Counted from the first letter of the stretch, positions 1-8,081 are shown. The stretch is DNA of 64,000 bases from Halalkaliarchaeum sp. AArc-CO (GCF_024972735.1 NZ_CP087723.1:2170001-2234000), one strand, 5' to 3'. Numbers and translations are program-made. The notes: generated from the letters alone by a model not told the origin.

Positions 1-19
1 AACCGCTGTTCGATCCGGA

Positions 20-48
20 GAACGAACGGCTCCACGGGTAGTTCGTTC
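20..48. promoter_or_regulatory. Inverted repeat upstream of the IclR gene, candidate operator
   Basis: GAACGAAC at 20-27 and GTTCGTTC at 41-48 are perfect 8-bp inverted arms with a 13-bp spacer. A further GTTCG lies at 8-12. The dyad sits just upstream of a TATA-like element at 62-70 that precedes the regulator gene. IclR proteins often autoregulate through such dyads, so this is a reasonable operator candidate, but the assignment is an inference. Confidence 0.4.
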
Positions 49-61
49 CGTTCCGTCGAGC

Positions 62-70
62 GTTTATTAT
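62..70 (+). promoter_or_regulatory. TATA box (box A) of the IclR-family gene
   Basis: The AT-rich element GTTTATTATAG stands out in GC-rich sequence. A start site about 25 bases downstream (near 90) would give a short leader before the ATG at 110. Confidence 0.45.
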
Positions 71-109
71 AGAGAAACGAATTTATGGGTGGGCGTGGCA
101 TCCCCACAC

Positions 110-922
110 ATGACAGAGGCACCCCGGAACGGCTCGATGGTGAAGTCGGGAGAGAAAACCTTCGAGATCGTCGAGATCCTCAAGCGAACCGACGGTGCGG
201 GTGTCACCGAGATCGCAGAGCAGATGGACGTCTCGAAGAGCACCGTCTACAAGCACCTGCAGACGCTTGTCACTCACGACTACGCCACAAAGGTCGACGG
301 TGAATATCGCGTCGGATTGCGGTTTCTCGATCACGGGATCTACGCCAGACAGCAGCAGGCGATCTACCGGGTATCTCGCGACAGGATCGACGAACTCGCC
401 GAGGAAACCGGGGAGCTGGCGTGGTGTCAGACCCACGAAAACGGACGTTGTGTCTACCTGTACGGGGCCGCCGGGATGCACTCGGTGCATCCACCCGAAC
501 GGGTCGGCAACCGGACGCCGATGCACCAGATCGCCGGCGGAAAGGCGATGCTCGCTCACTTGCCGGAGGAACGGATCGCAGAGATCATCGCACAACACGG
601 GCTCGAACCCGCGACGGCACACACGATCACCGACCGGGAAGCGCTATTCGACGAGCTTCGAGAGATCCGCGAGCGGGGCGTCGGATACAACCGAGAAGAG
701 TCGACCGAAGGATTGTACGCCGTTGCCTCGGCTGTTCTCGGACCCGACGGCGAGGTTCTCGGTGCGATCGGTCTATCGGGACCGAAACATCGGCTCGAAG
801 GCGAGCTGATCGAAACAGAGTTGCCGGAACTCTTGCTCGGGACGGCGAACGAACTCGAACTCAACCTGGAGCACCAGGAGTTCTCCACCGACGGTGGTGG
901 ATCACCCGTCGTCGAGGGTTGA
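110..922 (+). CDS. IclR-family transcriptional regulator
   Basis: This 270-residue DNA-binding regulator has an N-terminal winged helix (about residues 14-70; recognition region VSKSTVYKHLQTL) and a C-terminal IclR effector domain containing MHQIAGGKAMLAHLPEE and a SAVLGPDGEVLGAIGLSGP segment. I chose ATG 110 because it follows the TATA element by a short leader. An in-frame GTG at 89 would add seven residues. It converges on and overlaps by 21 bp the MmgE/PrpD gene. IclR members usually control catabolic genes for aromatic or organic acids, so this protein may control the neighbouring MmgE/PrpD gene or the island at 13-21 kb. Its effector is unknown. Confidence 0.88.
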   Translation: MTEAPRNGSMVKSGEKTFEIVEILKRTDGAGVTEIAEQMDVSKSTVYKHLQTLVTHDYATKVDGEYRVGLRFLDHGIYARQQQAIYRVSRDRIDELAEETGELAWCQTHENGRCVYLYGAAGMHSVHPPERVGNRTPMHQIAGGKAMLAHLPEERIAEIIAQHGLEPATAHTITDREALFDELREIRERGVGYNREESTEGLYAVASAVLGPDGEVLGAIGLSGPKHRLEGELIETELPELLLGTANELELNLEHQEFSTDGGGSPVVEG

Positions 923-2257
923 CACGAGCGCCGATACCGGTTTCTCGTCGGTCGATAAGACTCTGCGCAGCTGTTCGGCGGTTCCGGATCCGACGTGGGC
1001 GTCGATGAACAGCTGCTGTTTCTTCCGGTGTTCCTCCGCAGTCATGGGTCGTTCCCGTGATCCACGTGGATGCGTCAGCCCGGATCGATAGGTTTCAGAG
1101 GAGGTGTGGATCTCGACTCGGGAGACGGACTGCTCCGGATAGCGTCGCTGGGCCTCCTCGTCGAGGTGCAGCGAAATCCGGTCGACCATCGCGTGAACGC
1201 GGTCGTCCTCCCGCCAGGTTTCGTTCAGTTGCTCGGGAGTGATCCAGTCGCCCCGAAGCAGCGTGATCGCGAGGACGTAGGGGTACGAATACTGTGCCGC
1301 GTCGGGGGTACTGGGACGGGGCGTCTTCAGCTCGATCGCCTTTCGATGGCTGTAGGCACGAACCTGTGTTATCTCGTCGGGGGCGATGCCGTGCTCTTCG
1401 AGGAGTGCAAGCGCCGCATCGATCCCGGAGTGAATCCAGCGGCAGGCGGGATACGGCTTGTAGTAGCTTTCAGTCACCGTGTACTCCCTGCCCAGTGGGG
1501 GGAGATCGAGTCCCTCGAGACCGTTCCATTCGATCTCGTCGAACACGGTGCCCGAGGCCTCGAAGCCCCGTCCGGCCAGTTTTGCGGCCGCGACGCCGAG
1601 GTGGCTCCCCCACCCGATCCCGTCTTTCGTCATCGAACTCGACGGACGCGCGACGGATCGCATCACCGGCGACAGCGGGGCGTTGAACTCCGCGATCCCC
1701 ATCGCGTCCATCGTCGTCTCGACGTCGTAGCCGTACAACCGAGAGACTGCTGCGGCCGCGGCGACTGCGCCCCACGACCCACTGCTGTTGTGCATTCCGG
1801 TCCGCTCGTGGAGCGCCACGGACGCCCGGATCGAGATCTCGTAGCCCGCGAGCATGGCGTCGAGGAACTCCCCCACGGTAGCCTCGACCCCCTCGGCGGC
1901 AGCGAGGGTTGCCGGAACCAGCACCGCTGCGGGGTGCCCCTCCGCGATCCGGTTCCCGTCGTCGACGTCGAGCGCGTTCGCGGCCATCGCGTTCGCGTAC
2001 GTCGCACCGGACGGATCGAGCCGTCGGGTCGATCCGTCGAGGAGAGTCGACTCGCCGGTTGCGAACGTTTCTGCGGCGTAATCCGCCGCCGCGTCGATCC
2101 CCTCGACCCGGTAGCCGGACACGATGGCGGCAAACGTATCGAGGACGCGCCGTTCCAGATCGTTCCGGACCGCGTCCGGGGCCGACGAGAATGACTCACC
2201 ACAAGCGTACTCTGCAAGCTGGCGAGTCCCGAAGCTAGCTACAGATTGCTCTGTCAT
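902..2257 (-). CDS. MmgE/PrpD family protein (2-methylcitrate dehydratase-like)
   Basis: A 451-residue member of the MmgE/PrpD fold, which includes 2-methylcitrate dehydratase (PrpD) and cis-aconitate decarboxylase. Family features include the N-terminal helical domain with YANAMAANALDVDDGNRIAEGHPAA written in pieces (VDDGNRIAEGHPAA at about 115-128), GMHNSSGSWGAVAAAAA, and the lid-domain segment KPYPACRWIHSGID. I start at ATG 2257 (MTEQSVASF); the 41 in-frame residues upstream look non-coding. No PrpB/PrpC partners are nearby, so propionate catabolism is not indicated and the true substrate is unknown. The 3' end overlaps the convergent IclR gene by 21 bp. Confidence 0.85.
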   Translation of the reverse strand: MTEQSVASFGTRQLAEYACGESFSSAPDAVRNDLERRVLDTFAAIVSGYRVEGIDAAADYAAETFATGESTLLDGSTRRLDPSGATYANAMAANALDVDDGNRIAEGHPAAVLVPATLAAAEGVEATVGEFLDAMLAGYEISIRASVALHERTGMHNSSGSWGAVAAAAAVSRLYGYDVETTMDAMGIAEFNAPLSPVMRSVARPSSSMTKDGIGWGSHLGVAAAKLAGRGFEASGTVFDEIEWNGLEGLDLPPLGREYTVTESYYKPYPACRWIHSGIDAALALLEEHGIAPDEITQVRAYSHRKAIELKTPRPSTPDAAQYSYPYVLAITLLRGDWITPEQLNETWREDDRVHAMVDRISLHLDEEAQRRYPEQSVSRVEIHTSSETYRSGLTHPRGSRERPMTAEEHRKKQQLFIDAHVGSGTAEQLRRVLSTDEKPVSALVSTLDDG

Positions 2258-2345
2258 CGTGTGCGTACAAGGAACAACCCCCGGATGAAAAACTTTCGGC
2301 TCGAACGTCGGCAAACGGAAGCTGATCGAGAACGTCTGGGGAAAT

Positions 2346-2370
2346 ATATTACATAACTTTCCAGTAATAT
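2346..2370. promoter_or_regulatory. ATATTAC / GTAATAT dyad upstream of the MmgE/PrpD gene
   Basis: ATATTAC (2346-2352) and GTAATAT (2364-2370) are perfect 7-bp inverted arms with an 11-bp spacer, about 90 bp upstream of the minus-strand start. The arm overlaps a TATA-like run (2341-2350), as expected for a repressor site over box A, or for a TATA element alone. A related ATTAC...GTAAT dyad lies at 20270-20288. Confidence 0.4.
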
Positions 2371-2789
2371 GTCTAATCATACCCGTATCACATATTGTAT
2401 ATAATTATGATAATTATGGCTGATAGCGCACATCCACATGCACGGACGCGGTAGACGAACTCGATCACTGTACACAGTCTCGGTCTCGACATAACGCGGT
2501 CTGGTACAATGACTTGCTCGAGCAATTCGACAATTCTCGGTCCGGATTCGGCCAGAATCCAAGAAACGATACCCCCAGAGATCCTGAGCTTCGATCGCCG
2601 AACAGGGTTAGTTGCTTTTGTACTACCACAGGACCCTCCAGTTCAAAACCGTCGACAGTAACTATTAGAAATAGGATACTGATTGTACTTGTAAAATTTG
2701 AAGTTTATATTTAATCGAGATAGTTATTGGTTCCCTCGTTCGTCCGGGTACGACTTCCTCTATCGTCAACGACCCCAGATGGTGACAAA

Positions 2790-2820
2790 GGTTTTACATT
2801 CGGTCCGACAACTCTCGGAC
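2790..2820 (+). promoter_or_regulatory. arcC promoter with an inverted repeat
   Basis: A TTTTACA box A (about 2792-2798) lies about 30 bp before the ATG at 2826, so transcription would be essentially leaderless. Between them GTCCGA (2803-2808) and TCGGAC (2815-2820) form a perfect 6-bp dyad with a 6-bp spacer that would cover the initiation site. Binding there would repress. Confidence 0.45.
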
Positions 2821-2825
2821 GTTCC

Positions 2826-3755
2826 ATGAGTCACATCGTCGTCGCGCTCGGCGGAAACGCGATACTCGAGGGGGGAAAGGGGACGATTGCTGAGCAGCGC
2901 CGACGCGTCCGTCAAACTGTGTCCCAGATCGGAAAACTCGGCGATCGAGGATACGACCTGATCGTCACACACGGAAACGGTCCGCAGGTGGGACAGCTGC
3001 TCTTACAAAACGAGGAGTCACAGTCGATCGACCGGAAACCCCTGGACGTCCTGGTCGCCGAATCCCAGGCCCAGATCGGCTATCTACTCCAGCAGGAACT
3101 CCACAACGTGCTCGAGACGACCCCCGTAACGCTCGTCACTCGAACGCTGGTGGACGACGACGATCCGGCGTTCGAGAACCCGACGAAGCGAATCGGTCCG
3201 TTCTACGGGGAAACGGAGGCCGAACGAAAGGAGTTTCCGACGCGGCCCGACACAGACGGGGCTGGAAACGTTCGGTATCGGCGCGTCGTTCCGTCCCCGG
3301 CCCCCCTCGAGATCCTCGAAACCGAACACGTCGAGACCCTGCTGGAAACGGGACGGCCGGTCGTCTGCGTCGGCGGCGGAGGCGTACCGGTCGTGAAAAC
3401 GACGGACGGCTTCGCCGGCGTGGAGGCCGTCGTCGACAAGGATCTCGCCTCCAGAACGCTCGCAAACGACATCGGGATCGGGGAACTCCTGTTCCTGACT
3501 GACGTCGAGGCCGCGTATCGAAACTTCGGCACCGAAGATCAGGAGCTGCTGTCCCGGATCACCGCCGAAGAGGCCGCCGAACTCCTCGAGGCGGGGGAGT
3601 TCGGCGAGGGGAGCATGGCGCCGAAAGTCGAGGCCGCGATCGCGTTCGTGGAAAACGGGGGCAGCCGGGCAATCATCACCGCAACCACGGCGGTGACCGA
3701 AGCGCTCGATGGGGAAACGGGGACGACGATCGTCCCGTCGTCCGACTCGGGGTGA
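2826..3755 (+). CDS. arcC: Carbamate kinase
   Basis: A 309-residue amino-acid-kinase-fold enzyme that interconverts carbamoyl phosphate + ADP with carbamate + ATP. It shows the N-terminal VVALGGNAI, the VTHGNGPQVGQLL loop, VVCVGGGGVPVV in the middle and a C-terminal GSMAPKVEAAI segment, all typical of ArcC. I chose ATG 2826 because it is correctly spaced from box A and begins MSHIVVALGG. The ornithine carbamoyltransferase gene follows 56 bp downstream. In the arginine deiminase pathway these two enzymes supply ATP from citrulline, but no arginine deiminase is present in the window. Confidence 0.93.
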   Translation: MSHIVVALGGNAILEGGKGTIAEQRRRVRQTVSQIGKLGDRGYDLIVTHGNGPQVGQLLLQNEESQSIDRKPLDVLVAESQAQIGYLLQQELHNVLETTPVTLVTRTLVDDDDPAFENPTKRIGPFYGETEAERKEFPTRPDTDGAGNVRYRRVVPSPAPLEILETEHVETLLETGRPVVCVGGGGVPVVKTTDGFAGVEAVVDKDLASRTLANDIGIGELLFLTDVEAAYRNFGTEDQELLSRITAEEAAELLEAGEFGEGSMAPKVEAAIAFVENGGSRAIITATTAVTEALDGETGTTIVPSSDSG

Positions 3756-3811
3756 GGACGTCGCCCGTAACGAAGAAATAATAATTACGGATCCGGGACA
3801 AGATCCGGACG

Positions 3812-4699
3812 ATGAAACAGTTGATTGACATTCGTGACCTGACTCGCGAGGAGATCGAATCGCTGTTCGAACGCACCGACCAGCTGAAATCCACGCCGGT
3901 GAAGTTCTCCTCGGCGCTGAAAAACCGGACGCTCGTGATGCTGTTCGCGAAACCCTCGACGCGGACGCGGCTGTCCTTCGAGACGGGAATGACACAGCTG
4001 GGAGGTCACGCCATCTTCTTCGAGATGGAGGAGTCCCAGCTCGGGCGGGGCGAGCCGATAGCCGACACGAGTAAAGTGATGTCCAGGTACGAGGACGCGA
4101 TCATGGCCCGGCTGTTCGACCACGATGAGATCGTCGAACTGGCCGAGCACGCGAGCGTACCTGTCATCAATGGGCTGACCGACTTCCTCCACCCGTGTCA
4201 GGCGCTCACGGATCTGTACACGCTGTACGAGCGAGACCTGCTGGACACTGTCGCGTTCGTTGGCGACGGAAACAACGTCGCACACTCGCTGATGCAGGCC
4301 TGTGGGAAGCTGGAGGTGAGCTGTCGGGTCGCGACGCCGCCGGAGATGGAGCCGGACGAAACGATCCAGGATCGAGTTCGGGACGCCGACGTCGTAGTGA
4401 CCAACGACCCATACGAAGCCGTCGACGGAGCCACCGCGGTGTACACCGACGTGTGGGTGAGCATGGGTGAAGAGGAGCGGCGCGAGGAGAAGCTCGCCGC
4501 GTTCGAGGGGTTCCAGGTGGATCGGGAACTGATGGCCGCCGCCCGCGAGGACGCCGTGTTCATGCACTGTCTCCCGGCACACCGCGGCGAGGAGGTGACC
4601 GCAGAGGTCATCGACGGTCCGCAATCGATCGTCTTCGATCAGGCCGAAAACAGGATGCACGTCCAGAAGGCATTGCTCTACACGCTGCTCGAGAAGTGA
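3812..4699 (+). CDS. argF/arcB: Ornithine carbamoyltransferase
   Basis: A 295-residue transcarbamylase acting on ornithine + carbamoyl phosphate, or in the reverse direction on citrulline. The carbamoyl-phosphate site PSTRTRLSFE, the HPCQALTDL motif and the catalytic HCLPAHRGEE motif are intact. The length equals my recollection of the catabolic ArcB of Halobacterium. Its position directly after carbamate kinase supports a catabolic (citrulline-splitting) role, but biosynthetic ArgF function cannot be excluded by sequence alone. Confidence 0.9.
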   Translation: MKQLIDIRDLTREEIESLFERTDQLKSTPVKFSSALKNRTLVMLFAKPSTRTRLSFETGMTQLGGHAIFFEMEESQLGRGEPIADTSKVMSRYEDAIMARLFDHDEIVELAEHASVPVINGLTDFLHPCQALTDLYTLYERDLLDTVAFVGDGNNVAHSLMQACGKLEVSCRVATPPEMEPDETIQDRVRDADVVVTNDPYEAVDGATAVYTDVWVSMGEEERREEKLAAFEGFQVDRELMAAAREDAVFMHCLPAHRGEEVTAEVIDGPQSIVFDQAENRMHVQKALLYTLLEK

Positions 4700-4801
4700 G
4701 CGTCTTACAGAGGGACAAGTCTCCATCACACGTTCGCGTTGGTCTGTGGGGCGGCTTTGCAGACGAGAGGGGGAAGAGAGCTTCGGTCGAAATCTCGACG
4801 G

Positions 4802-6175
4802 TTACTCCCGCGACTCTCGCAGACCCCGTTGTCTGCTGAAGGGTCCACTGAAGTACTCCGCCAGAGGCATGTCGAAGTAGTCCAGAGGATCGACGTCCCC
4901 GATCGATCCATCCGCGATCGACTCGAAAGTAGTCATGAACCCCTCGACCGAGACCTTCACCATGGTTCCGAGCGCCTTCTGTCCGCGATCGTCACTCTGG
5001 TGGGACACCTCGTAGAGCATTCCGGCGGCGTCGGTTCGGGGAGCCAGCCCGTCGAGGTAAGAACCCCAGAGCGGCCCGTAGCCGAACCGGGTTAGCGTGT
5101 TGAACAGGCCGTATCCGAAGTCCTGCATCCGCTCGTTGACGAGCTGGTTGAGCTGGAGCGACCGGGTCTGTGCGTCCTCGGACATGTAGGGGTTCCCGTC
5201 GCCGACGTACCCGGCGTAGTCATATTCGTCCTCGCGGATGTAGTGTGGGCCGAACGGGGCCATCACACTCATGACGGACTGCCATTGGGGTCCGCCGCCT
5301 TTCTCGGGGGTTTCCGGATGGAGCGCCGGCGTCTGGTGGTGATGCGTGATCGCCCAGTCCGGATCGGCCTCCATGTACGACTCGGTAACGGCCTGGTTTT
5401 CGGGGTTGACGTTCGTCCCCATACTCCACAGGACGTCGTACGGGTTCTCGTCGACTGACGGATCCTTCAGATCTAGCGGCACTTCCTCGATGGGGATGTC
5501 GAGGTACGCGAGTTCCTCCTCCTCGTCGACGACGTTCCACCACGCTTCCTGTTCGTCGAACGGGTCGTGGCCGAGAAGGTTGAACCCGCGGTTCAGATCG
5601 TAGCCTGGATGATCCGCCCAGTAGTAGTAGGAGTTCGCGTTCTTGTACCGCGTATCACCCTCCTCCCACTCGTTCGTGTTGATCCGTCGCTGCCGGAACT
5701 CTCCCTCGTCGCCGAGTCCGTCCTCGCCGACGAAGTTCGATCCGTCGGGATTGACCCGCGGCATCATCGTGATCGTCAGGTTGTCGAGGATTTCCTCGAC
5801 CTGCGGGGAGTTCCCCCTGGCCAGCCGCTGGAGAATCCTCACCATGGCCTCGGGCCCCGTAGGTTCGTCGCCGTGGATCTGATTGATGATGTGGACGCTC
5901 TCGTTGCCGTCCCCGATCGTGACCTCCCAGATCGGGTCCTCCCGTCCGGCGGACGTACCCACCTGCTGCAGTTCCACGCGGTCGCTCCGTTTGTCGATCT
6001 GCTGTAGCCGCTCGCCGAGTTGTTCGTTGTCCAGATACCCGCTGTAGTTGACTGCCCGTTCGTTCGGCGCCCAGGGCCCCCCTGGACGGTAATCCCTCGC
6101 CTGTGCTCCGGTCGTCCCTATCAGGGCGAAGGTGCCCACTGCCGCCCCGGTCTTGAGGAACTGTCTTCGGTGCAT
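4802..6175 (-). CDS. Tat-exported M14-family zinc carboxypeptidase
   Basis: A 457-residue secreted protein. The N-terminus MHRRQFLKTG followed by a hydrophobic stretch and AQA is a Tat signal with an expected cleavage near residue 26. The M14 zinc motif HxxE is present in INQIHGDEPTGPEAM, and RVNPDGSNFVGEDG matches the substrate-binding NPDG region. A Glu in MLYEVSHQSDDRG could be the catalytic base. The substrate preference is unknown; release of C-terminal arginine would fit the adjacent arcC-argF pair, but that is speculation. A 9-bp AT-rich dyad lies 40-63 bp upstream. Confidence 0.82.
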   Translation of the reverse strand: MHRRQFLKTGAAVGTFALIGTTGAQARDYRPGGPWAPNERAVNYSGYLDNEQLGERLQQIDKRSDRVELQQVGTSAGREDPIWEVTIGDGNESVHIINQIHGDEPTGPEAMVRILQRLARGNSPQVEEILDNLTITMMPRVNPDGSNFVGEDGLGDEGEFRQRRINTNEWEEGDTRYKNANSYYYWADHPGYDLNRGFNLLGHDPFDEQEAWWNVVDEEEELAYLDIPIEEVPLDLKDPSVDENPYDVLWSMGTNVNPENQAVTESYMEADPDWAITHHHQTPALHPETPEKGGGPQWQSVMSVMAPFGPHYIREDEYDYAGYVGDGNPYMSEDAQTRSLQLNQLVNERMQDFGYGLFNTLTRFGYGPLWGSYLDGLAPRTDAAGMLYEVSHQSDDRGQKALGTMVKVSVEGFMTTFESIADGSIGDVDPLDYFDMPLAEYFSGPFSRQRGLRESRE

Positions 6176-6214
6176 GGTAACACCTGAAGAGTGTTATTTG
6201 TGACCACCCCACAT

Positions 6215-6238
6215 AATATTTTTGTCAAGAAAAATATT
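6215..6238. promoter_or_regulatory. AT-rich dyad upstream of the M14 carboxypeptidase
   Basis: AATATTTTT (6215-6223) and AAAAATATT (6230-6238) are perfect 9-bp inverted arms separated by GTCAAG. The element lies 40-63 bp upstream of the minus-strand start at 6175. It may combine box A with an operator, or terminate transcripts from the upstream gene that ends at 6379. Confidence 0.4.
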
Positions 6239-6378
6239 TTTCAAAATAGTCATAGTCGGTAGGTCTGAGACCAAAACTCGGTGACCGCTGACGGTAGGTT
6301 TCGATCCCAGCTACCGAAAAAGACCCGTGATACCGTCGGGATCGACTTGTGGCTTCTGAAAACCGTTCGAATACCGTC

Positions 6379-7722
6379 TCACAGCCCGAGAACGTCGGCG
6401 TGTGCCTCCAGTGCCGCCTCGAAGTCGAGATCGCCCCGCTCCTCGATCTCGTACCGGACGCGCACGATCGGCGTGTCGACGTCGACGATCTTCGAGAGGT
6501 CGATCGGCGTACCGGCAAGCACGACGTCGCAGTCGACGTTCGCGATCGACTGCTCCAGCTCCGCGAGCTGTCGCTTGCTGTAGCCCATCGCCGGGAGGAC
6601 GTTTCCGAGATGCTCGTACTCTCCGAACACCTCGGCGATGCTGCCGACGGCGTGAGGCCGTGGATCGACGATTTCGCTCGCTCCGAACTGCTCGGCCGCG
6701 ATCGATGCCGCCCCCACCGAGGTACCGCCGTGGGTGAGCGTAGGTCCGTCCTCGACGGCGAGGACGCGCGCGTTCCGAACCGCCGCCTCGTCCTCGACCG
6801 TGATGACCGAATCCGCGTGGATGATCCCCGCGTCGGGGTTCGTCGCCTCGACGTTGTCGACGATCGTCTGGATGTCCACCTCGTCTGCGGTGTTCTCCTT
6901 GTTGATCACGACGTAGTCGGCGATCCGGAGGTTCGCCTCCCCGGGGTGATACCGCAGCTCGTGTCCCGGCCGGTGTGGATCCGCGAGCACGAAGTGGACG
7001 TCGGGGACGTAAAACGGGAGTTCGTTGTTGCCGCCGTCCCACAGGAGGATGTCGGCCTCCTTCTCGACCTCTGTGAGGATCTCCTCGTAATCGACGCCGG
7101 CGTAGACGACGTGTCCCTGCTCGATGTGGTGTTCGTACTCCTCGCGCTCTTCGATGGTGACGTCGTGACGTTCGAGGTCTTCGAGCGTTTCGAACCGCTG
7201 GACGCGCTGTTTCTCGAGGTCGCCGTACGGCATCGGCTCGCGAACCACGACCACCTCCTTGTCAGACCGCTCCCGGAGGAGGGAGGTAAGCTTTCGCGCC
7301 GCCTGAGACTTGCCACAGCCGGTCCGGACAGCGTCGACCGCGACGACGGGGATGTCGGCCTCGTACATCATCCGCGTGCCGACGAGATGGAAGTCGGCCC
7401 CTGCCGAGATCGCGCGCGAGGCCTGGTTCATCACGTACTCGTGAGAGAGATCCGAGTACGACAGCACGACCTCGTCGACGTCCCGTTCTCTGACGATCGT
7501 TTCCAGCTCGGACTCCGGAAGGATCGGTATCCCGTCGGGATAGTTCTCTCCCGCGAGCGAGGCCGGATACGTCCGCTCGGGAACCTCGTCGAGTTCGCCG
7601 ATGTTCTGGGAAAACGTCTGCGTAAACGCGACAACTTCGTGCTCGTCGTCCCCGCGAAACACCGAGTTGAAGTCGTGGAAGTCCCGCCCCGCAGCACCCA
7701 TGATGACGACTCTTCGGGTCAT
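6379..7722 (-). CDS. Predicted P-loop GTPase, cyclic 2,3-diphosphoglycerate synthase-like family
   Basis: This 447-residue cytoplasmic protein belongs to a widespread family often labelled cyclic 2,3-diphosphoglycerate synthase or predicted GTPase (COG2403-like). It has an N-terminal Rossmann-like part (RRVVIMGAAGRDFHDFN), a central P-loop-like VRTGCGKSQAARKL at about 160-173, a conserved LLWDGGNNELPFY block and a VVINKENTAD segment resembling a guanine-specificity motif. Haloarchaea are not known to make cyclic diphosphoglycerate, so the label is probably not its true role. Its placement beside arcC-argF suggests a link to carbamoyl-phosphate or nitrogen metabolism, which is an inference. 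Confidence 0.75.
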   Translation of the reverse strand: MTRRVVIMGAAGRDFHDFNSVFRGDDEHEVVAFTQTFSQNIGELDEVPERTYPASLAGENYPDGIPILPESELETIVRERDVDEVVLSYSDLSHEYVMNQASRAISAGADFHLVGTRMMYEADIPVVAVDAVRTGCGKSQAARKLTSLLRERSDKEVVVVREPMPYGDLEKQRVQRFETLEDLERHDVTIEEREEYEHHIEQGHVVYAGVDYEEILTEVEKEADILLWDGGNNELPFYVPDVHFVLADPHRPGHELRYHPGEANLRIADYVVINKENTADEVDIQTIVDNVEATNPDAGIIHADSVITVEDEAAVRNARVLAVEDGPTLTHGGTSVGAASIAAEQFGASEIVDPRPHAVGSIAEVFGEYEHLGNVLPAMGYSKRQLAELEQSIANVDCDVVLAGTPIDLSKIVDVDTPIVRVRYEIEERGDLDFEAALEAHADVLGL

Positions 7723-7728
7723 GTGGTT

Positions 7729-7761
7729 TGAACAAAACGTTCATGGCATATAATTATATAT
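7729..7761 (-). promoter_or_regulatory. Promoter of the COG2403-like gene with a TGAAC/GTTCA operator-like dyad
   Basis: TGAAC (7729-7733) and GTTCA (7739-7743) form a 15-bp palindrome. A minus-strand TATA tract lies at about 7746-7761. The gene starts at 7722, so it is nearly leaderless and the dyad covers the initiation site, a usual place for a repressor. Confidence 0.45.
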
Positions 7762-8061
7762 TTTCGGTTTCTGGATCCCTTCGCGCCAGAATCAACAGAC
7801 AAAATATAAACTACAATATCGTTTCTTACATCCGACCTAACGCTCTATTCGGCAGTTCACGTACGAGACTGAATATGGCATTATTACACCAGAACGAGTT
7901 CAATTAAGCGTATCCAATATATATAATCAGGCCGAAATCACAGCGTCGTGTTAAAAACAAATTCTTGTTTATTAGGATAATTATCAAATCTAAAAGGAGT
8001 CATCCAACGGGAAAGATACACAGTGTCGAAAATTTCTCAGCAACTGAATCCGAGCGACATA

Positions 8062-8081
8062 CTTTTAGGTTCTCCTAAAAG
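8062..8081. promoter_or_regulatory. DtxR/Idr-type iron-responsive operator (candidate)
   Basis: CTTTTAGG and CCTAAAAG are perfect 8-bp inverted arms with spacer TTCT. The core matches the classical DtxR/IdeR half-sites (TTAGG-n4-CCTAA). It lies 117 bp upstream of the ABC ATPase gene, overlapping a TATA-like ACTTTTA. DtxR-family repressors are known iron regulators in haloarchaea, so this predicts iron-dependent repression of the ATPase. Confidence 0.65.

Larger units (their letters stand above)
2258..2825. other. AT-rich intergenic region between divergent MmgE/PrpD and arcC genes
   Basis: This 568-bp stretch is markedly more AT-rich than the flanking genes. It holds the minus-strand promoter region of the MmgE/PrpD gene, a directly repeated ATAATTAT (2401-2408 and 2410-2417), and the arcC promoter at its right end. 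Short open frames inside it (for example 2377-2562 minus and 2514-2714 plus) have no recognisable domain or haloarchaeal amino-acid bias. I see no RNA gene in it. Confidence 0.5.

Noticed and set aside
83-622. Long minus-strand open frame of 179 residues opposite the IclR gene
   Set aside because: It is the antisense shadow of a well-supported regulator gene; no domain is recognisable and GC-rich haloarchaeal DNA gives many such frames.
1070-2194. 374-residue plus-strand frame opposite the MmgE/PrpD gene
   Set aside because: Arg-rich composition without acidic bias, no family features and complete overlap with a recognised gene.
6349-7731. 460-residue plus-strand frame opposite the predicted GTPase gene
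   Set aside because: The minus-strand gene has clear family motifs; the plus-strand frame has none and is an antisense shadow.
7723-8061. Search of the AT-rich spacer for a tRNA, structured RNA or CRISPR repeat
   Set aside because: No cloverleaf, CCA-less acceptor, regular repeat or stable long stem was found by eye.
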